Shown: in pieces, positions 25,427-34,927 of the stretch | Layout: each line of letters begins with the position of its first letter | Numbering within the stretch: position 1 is the first letter of the stretch | DNA from: Mucilaginibacter pedocola | GTDB taxonomy: Bacteria; Bacteroidota; Bacteroidia; Sphingobacteriales; Sphingobacteriaceae | DNA: 64,000 bases | NCBI RefSeq assembly: GCF_002013915.1 | Contig: NZ_MBTF01000037.1 | Coordinates: 186,001 to 250,000 of the forward strand | Direction: 5' to 3' | Notes under the pieces: model-generated | What the model was told of the DNA's origin: nothing | Seen by the model: the letters and a program-made list of their open reading frames with translations, nothing else | Database searches by the model: none | Made by a program: the position numbers and the translations under genes

Positions 25427-26539
25427 ATGGCCCAAACAGCAAAACAGGTTTTAATTTACAGGTTGGGTAGCCTTGGCGATACCGTTGTTGCCCTGCCTGC
25501 ATTCCACCATGTACGCAATACCTACCCTAATGCACAAATAACCCTGCTTACCAACAGCCCTGTGGCCAGCAAAGCCGCACCGCTGGCCAGTGTACTGGGA
25601 CAAGGCTACTTTTTTGATAACGTTTTGGCCTATCCGGTTGGCACGCGTAGCCCGAAGGTTTTGCTTGGCCTTATAAAGCAAATACGGGCCTTGAATATTG
25701 ATACGGTAGTATACCTGGCGGGTGTACGCGAGCTAAAATCGTTACTTAAAACTAAGCTAACCGTACAGCGCGACCGCCTGTTTTTTAAAGCCGCCGGTGT
25801 GAAAAATATGGTGGCTTTCCCTGCCAACCATCCCGATTTTGTGCTTTCTGTTGATAGCGTTACCGGCGATTTGGAGTGGGAGGCCAAACGGCTGGCACGG
25901 CGCGTGAGCCAGTTAGGCCCCATAGATATTGATGACGCAAGCTATTGGGACCTGAAGTTTACTCAACAGGAGCTGCATACCGCCAATGCATGCCTTGCAC
26001 CCGTTGCAGGCAAAAATATTATTGCAGCCAGCACGGGCACCAAATGCCAGGTGAATGATTGGGAAGCTCATAACTGGCTTAATTTGTTTGCGCAGCTTTC
26101 GCCACAGCTGCCGGGTTGGAAACTGGTAATGGTTGGCGGCCCCGATGAGCATGCGCTGGCCGATAAATGCGTAGAGGCATGGGGCGGCGGAGGCATAAAC
26201 CTTTGCGGGCAAACATCGCCCCGTGTATCGGGCGCGGTACTACAACAGGCAAAAACTTTTATAGGGCACGATAGCGGGCCCATGCATTTGGCTGCTGCCG
26301 TAGGCACGCCATGTGCGGCGGTATTTTCGGCAAGGCACCATCCAAGGCAATGGTACCCCCGGGGCAATGCCAATAAAATAATATACCACAAAACAGACTG
26401 TGCCGGCTGCGGGTTGGATGTTTGTGTGGTACAACAAAAAAAGTGCATACTATCGGTAACCGTAACAGAAGTTATTGATGCCGTAACGGATATTTTAAAT
26501 ATAAACGACAGCAAACCTATTAATAGCCCCTTACAATGA
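25427..26539 (+). CDS. Family 9 glycosyltransferase (heptosyltransferase-like)
   Basis: 370 residues from the ATG at 25427 (TTG at 25421 unlikely). LIYRLGSLGDTVVALPAFHHVRN and the late FIGHDSGPMHLAAAVGTPC are the two signature blocks of GT9 (ADP-heptose:LPS heptosyltransferases). In capsule loci such proteins may transfer heptose or another sugar. No membrane helix. The last codons overlap the next gene by 4 bp (ATGA), so the two are translationally coupled. Confidence 0.9.
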   Translation: MAQTAKQVLIYRLGSLGDTVVALPAFHHVRNTYPNAQITLLTNSPVASKAAPLASVLGQGYFFDNVLAYPVGTRSPKVLLGLIKQIRALNIDTVVYLAGVRELKSLLKTKLTVQRDRLFFKAAGVKNMVAFPANHPDFVLSVDSVTGDLEWEAKRLARRVSQLGPIDIDDASYWDLKFTQQELHTANACLAPVAGKNIIAASTGTKCQVNDWEAHNWLNLFAQLSPQLPGWKLVMVGGPDEHALADKCVEAWGGGGINLCGQTSPRVSGAVLQQAKTFIGHDSGPMHLAAAVGTPCAAVFSARHHPRQWYPRGNANKIIYHKTDCAGCGLDVCVVQQKKCILSVTVTEVIDAVTDILNINDSKPINSPLQ

Positions 26540-27753
26540 AGCTGCTGCACATTATAGCCAGTATGGATCCCGCCAGCGGGGGGCCTTGCCAGGGCATACG
26601 TAATACCAACCCCGAGTTAACGCACAACGGCGTAAGCCGCGAAGTAGTAAGCCTCGATTCGCCCGATAGCGCCTTTTTGGGCATGGACGATTTTGAGATA
26701 CATGCCCTTGGGCCTGCCAAAGGCCCCTGGCAATACTCGGCAAAACTGCGCCCATGGCTTGTAGCCAACATGAGCCGGTTTGATGTGGTTGTTATTAACG
26801 GGCTGTGGTTATACTCGAGTTATGCGGGCTGGAGCGTGAAGCGGGAGCTTGATAAGAAAGCGAAAAAGAAAGGAATTTTTGCCAACGTACCTAAGCTTTA
26901 TGTAATGCCCCATGGTATGCTGGATCCCTATTTTCAACGTGCGCCCGATCGTAAACTTAAGGCCATACGCAACTGGTTTTATTGGAAGCTTATTGAGAGC
27001 AGGGTGGTGAATGATGCCGACGGCTTATTTTTTACCTGCCAGGTAGAACTTGAATTGGCACGGGAGGCCTTTTATCCGTACCATCCCAAAAAAGAAATAA
27101 ACGTTGGCTATGGTATTATTACACCGCCGGCCCACCAGCCCGAAATGGACGATGCCTTTTTCAGGAAATGCCCGCAGGTGAAAGGGCACCCTTATTTACT
27201 TTTCTTTAGCCGTATACATAAAAAGAAAGGGGTAGATTTATTGATAAGGGCTTATGCTGATATAGTAAATAAACAAATAGCCGAGCGCGGCGAACATTAT
27301 AAACTGGTTGTAGCCGGGCCCGGCATTGATAGCTCATATGGTAAAATGCTCGAGAGGCTTATTGGCCACTACCCAGACCTAAAGGGCAACCTTTTTTTTA
27401 CCGGCATGCTTACCGGCAACGTTAAATGGGGGGCGCTGTATAATTGCGATGCTTTTGTTTTGCCCAGCCATCAGGAGAATTTTGGTATTGCAGTGGTAGA
27501 AGCCCTGGCATGCGAAAAGCCGGTGCTGGTATCGCACCAGGTAAATATCTGGAAAGAGATACAACACGGCGGCGGCGGGCTTGTGGCCTCTGATTCGATA
27601 GACGGCACGCGTACTTTATTAAATACCTGGCTTAACTTACCCGGCCACCAAAAAGAAGAAATGGGCAAAAAAGCCGCCCTGGTTTTTAAGGATAATTTCG
27701 ATATACAGCGGGTTGCCAAGCATTTTATAAAGGCTATTTTTAGCCAGCACTAA
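26536..27753 (+). CDS. Family 4 glycosyltransferase
   Basis: 405 residues. LLHIIASMDPASGGPCQGIRNT is the GT4 N-terminal glycine-rich loop, and LPSHQENFGIAVVEALACEK gives the donor-site E-x7-E. FSRIHKKKGVDLLIRAYADI marks the second domain. Its start overlaps the GT9 stop (ATGA). A 354-nt gap after it ends this sub-operon. Confidence 0.92.
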   Translation: MKLLHIIASMDPASGGPCQGIRNTNPELTHNGVSREVVSLDSPDSAFLGMDDFEIHALGPAKGPWQYSAKLRPWLVANMSRFDVVVINGLWLYSSYAGWSVKRELDKKAKKKGIFANVPKLYVMPHGMLDPYFQRAPDRKLKAIRNWFYWKLIESRVVNDADGLFFTCQVELELAREAFYPYHPKKEINVGYGIITPPAHQPEMDDAFFRKCPQVKGHPYLLFFSRIHKKKGVDLLIRAYADIVNKQIAERGEHYKLVVAGPGIDSSYGKMLERLIGHYPDLKGNLFFTGMLTGNVKWGALYNCDAFVLPSHQENFGIAVVEALACEKPVLVSHQVNIWKEIQHGGGGLVASDSIDGTRTLLNTWLNLPGHQKEEMGKKAALVFKDNFDIQRVAKHFIKAIFSQH

Positions 27754-28107
27754 CGTATTTTAACGTTTGCTCCGCCTGTATATGCGCTGTGGTATGTTTT
27801 CATGATAATTAATAGGTTAAAAGTAATAAGGGCAACCGTTATATCGGGCATCGTTAACTAACTCTCAAAACAGCATATAGTAACACCGTGTAGCAATAAT
27901 TCAAAAAAAGGTGCCTTGTGTTGCTATAAATAAATAATATTGCTAATAATTGTATAAGTTTAGTATTATTGCTTAAAATAACAAACGAAGCTATAACGGC
28001 TTTGCCCGGTAGTTAAATTCAGCACTGTTGCCGCCTCCAATAACATAATGCAGCTGGTTAGCCATCAGAAAAAGTGATTTGTTTGCTTAGGTTTTCTTAA
28101 AAGTTAA
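27754..28107. other. 354-nt gap without a gene
   Basis: AT-rich. It has near-matches to a -7 box only: TAAGTTTA at 27955-27962 and TTTGTTTG at 28078-28085. No convincing hairpin or small gene was seen. It probably carries the promoter of the acetyltransferase at 28108. Confidence 0.3.
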
Positions 28108-28653
28108 ATGGTTAATCAGGATACATACACAGGCCCTTCGTTTTCTGTGGGCAACAGGGCGGCAAGGGTTTTATGGCAGTTTGCAGCATTCTTATTTTTC
28201 AAGTTTTCGCCCCGGCCGTTCCATAGCTGGCGTTCTTTTATACTACGCTGTTTTGGTGCTAAGGTAGGCCGCGGTGTGCATGTATACCCGGGCGTAAATA
28301 TTTGGGCCCCATGGAATTTAGAACTTAGCGACGAATGCGGCATTGCCAATGGCGCAACTTTGTATTCGCAGGCAAAAATTACTATAGGCTACAGGGCGGT
28401 TGTATCACAAGGTGCCTATATATGCACCGGTACGCATGATTATACAAAATCGGGCTCGCCATTAATTGCGCGCCCTATAGTAATAGGCGATAACGCGTGG
28501 GTTGCTGCCGAGGCTTTTATACACCCCGGAATTACCATTGGCAACGGATGTGTAATAGGGGCAAGAGCGGTAGTGGTTGGCAATATGCCCGAGTGGATGG
28601 TATGCGCGGGGCATCCGTGCAAGCCTTTAAAGCCAAGAGTAATAGTTGATTAA
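28108..28653 (+). CDS. Hexapeptide-repeat acetyltransferase, WcaF-like
   Basis: 181 residues; left-handed beta-helix O-acetyltransferase. After a basic N-terminal region with RVLWQFAAFLFFKFSPRPFHSWR, the hexapeptide part runs from about residue 65 (ATLYSQAKITIGYRAVVS) to GCVIGARAVVVGNMPEWMVCAG; the loop CTGTHDYTKSG carries the catalytic His. The length and the N-terminal block match colanic-acid WcaF/NodL-type enzymes. It would acetylate a sugar of the repeat unit. Confidence 0.9.
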   Translation: MVNQDTYTGPSFSVGNRAARVLWQFAAFLFFKFSPRPFHSWRSFILRCFGAKVGRGVHVYPGVNIWAPWNLELSDECGIANGATLYSQAKITIGYRAVVSQGAYICTGTHDYTKSGSPLIARPIVIGDNAWVAAEAFIHPGITIGNGCVIGARAVVVGNMPEWMVCAGHPCKPLKPRVIVD

Positions 28654-28675
28654 TTTGTACAATGGTTATTGATTA

Positions 28676-29488
28676 ATGGTATCGGTACTTATACTTACCA
28701 AAAACGAGGAGCAGGATTTACCTGCTTGCCTTGCATCTGTAGCCTGGTGCGATGATGTGCACGTTTACGACTCATACAGCACCGACCGTACTGTTGAAAT
28801 AGCCACTGCTGCCGGTGCCGTTGTAACGCAGCGTAATTTTGATAATTGGGCCGCGCATCAAAACTGGGGCTTGGCCAATATACATTTTAAACATACCTGG
28901 GTTTTATATATAGATGCCGACGAGCGCGTATCCGACGGTTTATACCAGGCCCTGCAACAATTTGATGTAAACAGCGCAAATGCTGCTTATGAAATACAAC
29001 GGCGGGATTTTGCCTGGAACGGAAGATGGCTAAAACACGCGCAAGTTTCGCCTTACTACTTAAGGCTATTTAGGCCTGGTAAAATGCGTTATGAGCGGCT
29101 GGTGAACCCGCTTTCTGTACCAGATGGGCCGGTAGAGCGGCTGGGCGGCTACCTCGATCATTACCCGTTTAGTAAGGGCATAAAGTTTTGGTTTAGCAGG
29201 CATTTGGGCTACGCAGATATGGAAGCTGCCATGCGTGTACAGCAAATGAATGGCGGAGAAAAATTCTCGTTAAAAAAAGCATTATTTGGTTCGGATTTTA
29301 CCGAACGCAGGTACCATCAAAAGGGCATTTTTTACAAGCTCCCCGGCAGGCCAATAATAAAGTGGCTGTATATGGTGGTTTTGCGAAGGGCCTTTTTAGA
29401 TGGCAGCGCAGGTATTACCTATGCAACCATGCAATCGATATATGAGTATTTTATAGTACTTAAAACAAAAGAGATGGTGGGTAAATAG
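28676..29488 (+). CDS. Family 2 glycosyltransferase (WaaE/KdtX-like)
   Basis: 270 residues. VSVLILTKNEEQDLPACLAS, then the DSYSTDRTVEIA loop and YIDADERVSD (metal motif) define the WaaE-like GT2 subgroup, whose known members put beta-linked glucose on LPS core; related proteins occur in capsule loci. It follows the acetyltransferase by 22 nt and ends in TAG. Confidence 0.9.
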   Translation: MVSVLILTKNEEQDLPACLASVAWCDDVHVYDSYSTDRTVEIATAAGAVVTQRNFDNWAAHQNWGLANIHFKHTWVLYIDADERVSDGLYQALQQFDVNSANAAYEIQRRDFAWNGRWLKHAQVSPYYLRLFRPGKMRYERLVNPLSVPDGPVERLGGYLDHYPFSKGIKFWFSRHLGYADMEAAMRVQQMNGGEKFSLKKALFGSDFTERRYHQKGIFYKLPGRPIIKWLYMVVLRRAFLDGSAGITYATMQSIYEYFIVLKTKEMVGK

Positions 29489-29692
29489 GGGCAAGCGGAA
29501 AAAAAAAGATATATTTATACCGCTCATTTTACATAAGTATTTAATTGTAAACGCGTAAAACAATATGGTTTAAACGCGCTGCAACAGGTAGGGTTTTAGT
29601 ATTATTTATTAAGCTAAATATCTGGTAAGTAAATATTTATTACTTGGGTGTTACCAAAGGAAAGCGTTACGGGGCTATGCCCGGTTTTATAA

Positions 29693-30949
29693 ATGGACAA
29701 GAAACAAATACTGTTATTAAGTCATAATTTCTCTCCCGAACCAATTGGTATTGGTAAATACAACGGCGAAATGCTTAGCTGGTTGGTTAGCCGTGGGTAC
29801 GACTGTACAGTAGTTACAACTTTTCCGTATTACCCGTTTTGGAAGGTGCAGGAACCTTATACCAACCGCTGGTATAAAAAAGAGGTAACCTACAACGAAA
29901 AAAGCGGCGCTACTTTAACCGTTTACCGCTGCCCATCGTACATCCCCGCCGACCCAACAGGCAAGCAGCGCGCCCTGCAGGATTTTTCGTTTTGGGTAAC
30001 AAAATTCTTCATGGTTTTTAAGCTCATACTTTTCAATAAAAAGTTTGATTTAATTATAACCGTTGCGCCGCCATTCCACCTGGCCTACCTTGGGCTGCTT
30101 TTGAAGAAATTTACCGGTGGCAAGTTGCTTTACCATATACAGGATATGCAAATAGAGGCCGCGCGTGACCTTAAGCTGTTCTCAAAAAAACGCGTACTGG
30201 CGGGCTTGTTTAAGCTTGAACATAATATTTTGAAAAACGCCGACTATGTGAGCAGCATATCCGACGGTATGATCAAGAAGATAAAGGCCAAGTATAACCG
30301 CGAGATAGTGTTTTTCCCTAACTGGGTAGATACCAATTACTTTTTCCCTTTACACAACCGCGAAAGCCTGAAAACCAAATGGGGCTATAAGCCCGATGAT
30401 ATTGTGTACCTGTACTCGGGCGCAGTAGGAGTAAAGCAAAGGTTGGAACGTATATTGGTTACCGCAGGCGAATTGATAAACCACGAGCATATTAAATTTA
30501 TAATTTGTTCTTCGGGGCCGTATAAAGACCAATTGCAGGAGCAAGCCATACAGAAAGGGCTTAACAATATATCGTTTTTGCAGGTGCAGGAAAAAGAGGT
30601 TTTTAACGAGTTTCTGAACATGGCCGATATACACCTGGTATTGCAGATAGCTGATGCCGGCGATTTGGTAATGCCATCTAAGCTCACAACCATTTTGGCA
30701 GTAGGCGGGGCAAGCATTATAACCGCCGCTGAGGGCACCTCGCTGCACGAAGTGGTAAAGGACCATGATTTTGGCTATGTAGTAGAGCCGCAGGATAAAG
30801 AACAGCAAGACCTGCTCACCAACCAAATACTGCAAATAAAACTGGACGAAAGCCTGGAGAAAAAACGCGAAAACGCCCGAAATTATGCGGTGCAATACCT
30901 TAACGTAGATAAGGTAATGAATAAGTTTGTAGATGATTTTATAGCATAG
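29693..30949 (+). CDS. Family 4 glycosyltransferase, WcaI-like
   Basis: 418 residues. LLLSHNFSPEPIGIGKYNGEMLSWL and VVTTFPYYPFWKV are the N-terminal signature of the colanic-acid WcaI type (putative fucosyltransferase); MPSKLTTILAVGGASIITA replaces the standard E-x7-E at the donor site, as is usual in that subgroup. A 204-nt gap precedes it. Last gene of plus-strand block A, convergent with the lyase gene. Confidence 0.88.
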   Translation: MDKKQILLLSHNFSPEPIGIGKYNGEMLSWLVSRGYDCTVVTTFPYYPFWKVQEPYTNRWYKKEVTYNEKSGATLTVYRCPSYIPADPTGKQRALQDFSFWVTKFFMVFKLILFNKKFDLIITVAPPFHLAYLGLLLKKFTGGKLLYHIQDMQIEAARDLKLFSKKRVLAGLFKLEHNILKNADYVSSISDGMIKKIKAKYNREIVFFPNWVDTNYFFPLHNRESLKTKWGYKPDDIVYLYSGAVGVKQRLERILVTAGELINHEHIKFIICSSGPYKDQLQEQAIQKGLNNISFLQVQEKEVFNEFLNMADIHLVLQIADAGDLVMPSKLTTILAVGGASIITAAEGTSLHEVVKDHDFGYVVEPQDKEQQDLLTNQILQIKLDESLEKKRENARNYAVQYLNVDKVMNKFVDDFIA

Positions 30950-31094
30950 GCAAAGCGCTCCGCCTTCGATAATATTACTTTGGCATCTTAATGCACAAAA
31001 ACACAGGTTAATGCTTAGCGATAGCCGCATCTTAATACATACCCACGTTACTAACTCGCAGCTTTCACATTAATAACTTATAGAGCTTTTAGCC

Positions 31095-33251
31095 CTATTT
31101 GCCCCATTCGCTTAATGGTTTTACAGGCTGGAAAACTTTATTGGCTGTACTGCCAGGTGTTAGAGTTACCGATAAATCTATTTTACTGTTAGCCGGCAAA
31201 CTTATGTCAAACCCAATAAATATTGTTCCCGGGTTTCGCATTTCATAGGTGTTATGCGAATAGGTAGGCCAGGTTTTTAAAGTTATGTTGGCCGATTCGG
31301 CTACTTCTAAATAAAGTGTTTTACCGTTAAGTGTTAGTTCTGCCTTGTTTTTACTTAAAATTTTGACTGATGCCGCGGTAACCATATTCCACCTAATGGT
31401 AGTTGCTTTATTAAGTGATTTAATTTCATCTCTTACAACAACGTGGTTTTGATCAACTATTGCAATGCCCCTTTTTGCAGAAGCCACATGCCCGCTATAT
31501 ATTTCCGACAAATCAGTCGTAGCGCTTAAAAAATCCTTATTGGTTGTAAGGTTAGCTATAGTGGCATTGCCAGTAGCGTTTTGAAGCGCCGAATCAATTG
31601 TTAGTGTATTATGCGAAAAATTATTATTTCTGAAAACGCTCCATCGGTTAGACTCCTGCGAATAATCGGCCAGGTCTATTCCCTTAGCAGAAAGGACGCC
31701 ATAATTCTCTTTTCCAAAATCAATTGCCCAACGTTGGCCATCTGCATCCATCACAAATGATCCGGCATCAAGGTGGCTGTGGGAGTTTTGTCCGCTACCG
31801 GCTTTAAGCCCCACGTAAATAGCATTAGGGTTTGTCCATGATGAGCGCATCATAGCTACCGAATTTTCCCCGTTTCCTTTCCAGGCGTTTATCTTGGGTT
31901 CGGTTACATTGTCCAAACGTACGTTACTGCCCCATATTAACCATGTAGGTAAAAATCTATAACTAATAAAAGTTTTGTCGGGGTAGGTCATAATTTTATT
32001 ACGTTCTACCCATAGTAACGACTTGTCTGCTGTTTGATTAGAAAACCAATAAAGCAAACCGGTGGAACTGACGTCCTCAACATCATTTGCGTCGGAATAA
32101 TTAAAAGCAATATCTGAAGTGCCCACTGCATTTTGAGCGTATTTAGCAGATTCTAAAAATCCGCTTGATTTGCTAAGCCCAAAATCTGTTTTGAATGCAC
32201 TTTGTAAGGCGGTAATAGCTAAAACGTTAAAAGTTGTGCCGAAACAGTAATACCCAAAACCTTCCGGGTAAGCGCCCTCGGGCTTATAGACGGCCATTGC
32301 AAGCGGGAGAGATGAAAGCGACCTATTAATTATTTTTTTTGCAAACTCCGGGTCATCCTCATAAATAGCCAAAGCGCCATATATCATGGCCGAGTTACAA
32401 ACCTGGTTCCAGTTGGTATTCTTTGTAAGCCATGAGTTATATAGGGGGTTAAGCGAAGGCTCAATTCCCTTTTTTAATATTGCTTTTTTTATGATCATTC
32501 GGTAAGTATCCGGTATGTCATTATATAACCAGTCATAAGCAATGGAAACGGCAGTGGTCATTTCCGCTACATCCAAATATACTTTTGGGTTCCAATCTTC
32601 GAATGCCGAAACGTTCAGCATTTCTTCGATAGCTCTATCAAGGTATTTTTTTTCTTTTGTCATTCGCCACGCGTACGACAAGAAAAACATTCTGCGAATT
32701 CCCTCCCTTTTCGGGTCAAATTTATTATTAGACGCGTTTTTGGTAGAAATAAGCGGTTTATTCAATATAGCCCTGCATCCGGCAAATATCAGCTGATTAA
32801 CTCTGCTCAGGCCTTTATCTTCCCTTATATTGTTTTCTAGTTTTTTCTCTTCACCGGCTAAAAGCAAAAGCCTCGGGTGGTCCGGCACCTGGATATTCCC
32901 GATATGATCTGTTTGATCATCTATTGTAAATACTTGTTCTGATGCTTTTTTATGCTTTCCTGTAAACAGGTATCTGTGAAAACCAAAGTTAGATATCAAT
33001 ATGGCGGAGTAAATACCTATACACGCTAATGAAATGAGAAACTGAAGCCTCTTTCGAAATAAAAAGTATAAAACGAACAAGCCGTTAATAATAAGCAAAA
33101 GGGACAAATCGCGCCCCGCTAATGAAATTCTAAAATTGTCTTTCGGGTAGCCATCTGATAATAAATAATACAAAAGTGTAGCCACTGCTACTATGATATT
33201 AAGAATCAGAATATATCTATCTACTTTAGAGAGCCTTTTTTTGGGTTTCAT
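31095..33251 (-). CDS. Heparinase II/III-like polysaccharide lyase with N-terminal membrane helices
   Basis: 718 residues. Three hydrophobic segments (about 11-30, 49-66 and 69-91) tether it to the inner membrane; an alpha/alpha-toroid follows (HPRLLLLAGEEKKL, then many conserved Trp), then the heparinase II/III beta-sandwich beginning at HSHLDAGSFVMDADG. That family cleaves uronate-containing polysaccharides by beta-elimination. In this cluster it could cut the locus's own polymer. The DNA is visibly AT-richer than its neighbours. It stands between convergent plus-strand genes and the rml genes, with its own probable promoter. Confidence 0.85.
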   Translation of the reverse strand: MKPKKRLSKVDRYILILNIIVAVATLLYYLLSDGYPKDNFRISLAGRDLSLLLIINGLFVLYFLFRKRLQFLISLACIGIYSAILISNFGFHRYLFTGKHKKASEQVFTIDDQTDHIGNIQVPDHPRLLLLAGEEKKLENNIREDKGLSRVNQLIFAGCRAILNKPLISTKNASNNKFDPKREGIRRMFFLSYAWRMTKEKKYLDRAIEEMLNVSAFEDWNPKVYLDVAEMTTAVSIAYDWLYNDIPDTYRMIIKKAILKKGIEPSLNPLYNSWLTKNTNWNQVCNSAMIYGALAIYEDDPEFAKKIINRSLSSLPLAMAVYKPEGAYPEGFGYYCFGTTFNVLAITALQSAFKTDFGLSKSSGFLESAKYAQNAVGTSDIAFNYSDANDVEDVSSTGLLYWFSNQTADKSLLWVERNKIMTYPDKTFISYRFLPTWLIWGSNVRLDNVTEPKINAWKGNGENSVAMMRSSWTNPNAIYVGLKAGSGQNSHSHLDAGSFVMDADGQRWAIDFGKENYGVLSAKGIDLADYSQESNRWSVFRNNNFSHNTLTIDSALQNATGNATIANLTTNKDFLSATTDLSEIYSGHVASAKRGIAIVDQNHVVVRDEIKSLNKATTIRWNMVTAASVKILSKNKAELTLNGKTLYLEVAESANITLKTWPTYSHNTYEMRNPGTIFIGFDISLPANSKIDLSVTLTPGSTANKVFQPVKPLSEWGK

Positions 33252-33270
33252 ACAATACTTAATAGCTAAG

Positions 33271-33299
33271 CGTTGGTATTATCCAACGTCTCAAAAATA
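33271..33299 (-). promoter_or_regulatory. Candidate -7 box and 5' hairpin of the lyase gene
   Basis: On the minus strand 33299-33292 reads TATTTTTG, an exact TAnnTTTG match 41 nt upstream of the start codon; no good -33 box is present. Immediately downstream, CGTTGG-N6-CCAACG (33271-33288) would put a 6-bp hairpin at the very 5' end of the transcript, where it could affect stability or translation. Confidence 0.4.
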
Positions 33300-33444
33300 A
33301 CGTTTTTAGTGGTTTATAAATACTTACCGTTAATTTGTTTGTAGGTGATAATACTTTTTTGAAGAGCCTAATAACCAATAATTTAAATTTTGGTAAGTTA
33401 TTGATATATAGCCTTTCGCGTGCTTGGTGCATTGTTTGCTGCCC

Positions 33445-34305
33445 CTACGCCTCCAGTTCCTGCAGGTATTTGCCGTAACCGCTTTTGATATACTTTGTGG
33501 CCAGCTTTTGCAAATCATCGTAATTAATAAAACCCATGCGATAGGCTACTTCTTCTATACAGCCAATTTTGGTGGCTTGCCTTTTTTCTATCACCCTTAC
33601 AAACTCGGTAGCATTGCTAAGCGAATCAAAGGTTCCGGTATCAAGCCAGGCAGTGCCGCGGTCCATTACGCCTACATGCAGTTCGTTTTTTTCGAGGTAC
33701 ACCCTGTTCACGTCGGTAATCTCGTATTCGCCTCGTGGAGATGGGGCAATGTTTTTGGCAATTTCTACCACCTGGTTATCGTAAAAGTAAAGGCCCGGTA
33801 CGGCGTAGTTAGATTTGGGTTTAGCCGGTTTCTCTTCTATCGATACCGCTTTCAACTCCTTATCAAATTCAACTACACCATAACGTTCAGGATCGGCAAC
33901 GGGGTAGGCAAAAATGGCGGCGCCGTTTACATTGTTGAAGCTTTGTATAAGTTTGCTAAAGCCCGATCCGTAAAATATATTGTCGCCAAGTATCAGGGCT
34001 ACTTTATCGTTACCAATAAAATCGGCACCTATTACAAATGCCTGCGCAAGGCCATTGGGTACTTCCTGTACGGCAAACTCAAAGCGGCAGCCCAATTCGC
34101 TGCCATCGCCCAATAGCCTTATAAACCCGGCCTGATCGTCGGGCGTGGTAATAATTAAAATTTCCTTTATCCCGGCGAGCATTAATACCGATAAGGGATA
34201 GTATATCATCGGCTTATCGTATATCGGCATCAGCTGTTTGCTTATAGCCTTAGTAATGGGGTACAAACGCGTGCCCGAGCCGCCGGCAAGGATAATTCCT
34301 TTCAT
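33445..34305 (-). CDS. rmlA: Glucose-1-phosphate thymidylyltransferase
   Basis: 286 residues, the usual length. LAGGSGTRLYPITKAISKQL is the pyrophosphorylase nucleotide-binding loop and MPIYDKPMIYYPLSVLM the sugar-phosphate site, both nearly invariant in RmlA/RfbA. It makes dTDP-glucose from glucose-1-phosphate and dTTP. Third gene of the minus-strand rmlB-rmlC-rmlA set. Confidence 0.97.
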   Translation of the reverse strand: MKGIILAGGSGTRLYPITKAISKQLMPIYDKPMIYYPLSVLMLAGIKEILIITTPDDQAGFIRLLGDGSELGCRFEFAVQEVPNGLAQAFVIGADFIGNDKVALILGDNIFYGSGFSKLIQSFNNVNGAAIFAYPVADPERYGVVEFDKELKAVSIEEKPAKPKSNYAVPGLYFYDNQVVEIAKNIAPSPRGEYEITDVNRVYLEKNELHVGVMDRGTAWLDTGTFDSLSNATEFVRVIEKRQATKIGCIEEVAYRMGFINYDDLQKLATKYIKSGYGKYLQELEA

Positions 34306-34346
34306 AGTATTTTAATGTTGCTTAATAGTTGTTTTTATAGAAACGT

Positions 34347-34907
34347 TTACAGCGTGAAACCCATATCGCCGGCGTCTTTCAATAGCGGCAGCTCCAGGTC
34401 TTTCTCTGATACCAGCAGTTCGGCAGCGGGTAGCCCCCAGTCAATGTTCAATGCCGGGTCTGAATACAGCAGCCCGCCTTCTGATGCTTTGTTGTAATAA
34501 TTATCGCATTTGTATTGAAAAACGGCGGTATCGCTTAATACTACAAAGCCATGCGCAAAGCCCTTCGGTATAAAAAATTGCTGATGATTTTGTGCCGACA
34601 ACCTTACGGTAACATGTTGGCCAAATGTTGGCGAACCCTTCCTTACATCTACTGCTACATCTAAAACCTCGCCCTCGGTAACCCTTACCAATTTAGATTG
34701 CGCGTGCTCGCCCTTTTGAAAATGCAACCCGCGGCATACGCCTTTGGTAGAAAAAGATTGATTATCCTGCACAAAATTCACCTCGTACCCAACGGCATTG
34801 TTAAAGTTTTTGGCGCTGAACGATTCGAAGAAGTACCCGCGGTCGTCGTTAAACACGCGTGGGGTTATAATAATACAGCCCTGCAGCGGGGTGGGAGTAA
34901 TAGTCAT
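34347..34907 (-). CDS. rmlC: dTDP-4-dehydrorhamnose 3,5-epimerase
   Basis: 186 residues with the cupin motifs of RmlC: NDDRGYFFESF, RGLHFQ (catalytic His), DVAVDVRKGSPTFG, FFIPKGFAHGF and FQYKCDNYY. It epimerises C3 and C5 of the 4-keto-6-deoxy intermediate. It lies 20 nt downstream of rmlB and 41 nt upstream of rmlA. No rmlD follows in this window. Confidence 0.96.
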   Translation of the reverse strand: MTITPTPLQGCIIITPRVFNDDRGYFFESFSAKNFNNAVGYEVNFVQDNQSFSTKGVCRGLHFQKGEHAQSKLVRVTEGEVLDVAVDVRKGSPTFGQHVTVRLSAQNHQQFFIPKGFAHGFVVLSDTAVFQYKCDNYYNKASEGGLLYSDPALNIDWGLPAAELLVSEKDLELPLLKDAGDMGFTL

Positions 34908-34927
34908 GTATGTTGGTTTACTTTTGG

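Noticed and set aside
27954..27962. Promoter TAAGTTTA before the acetyltransferase at 28108
   Set aside because: One mismatch to the -7 box and no -33 partner at the right distance.
30350..31030. 226-codon minus-strand frame over the WcaI-like gene
   Set aside because: The plus-strand gene shows clear GT4 motifs; the antisense frame is compositionally odd.
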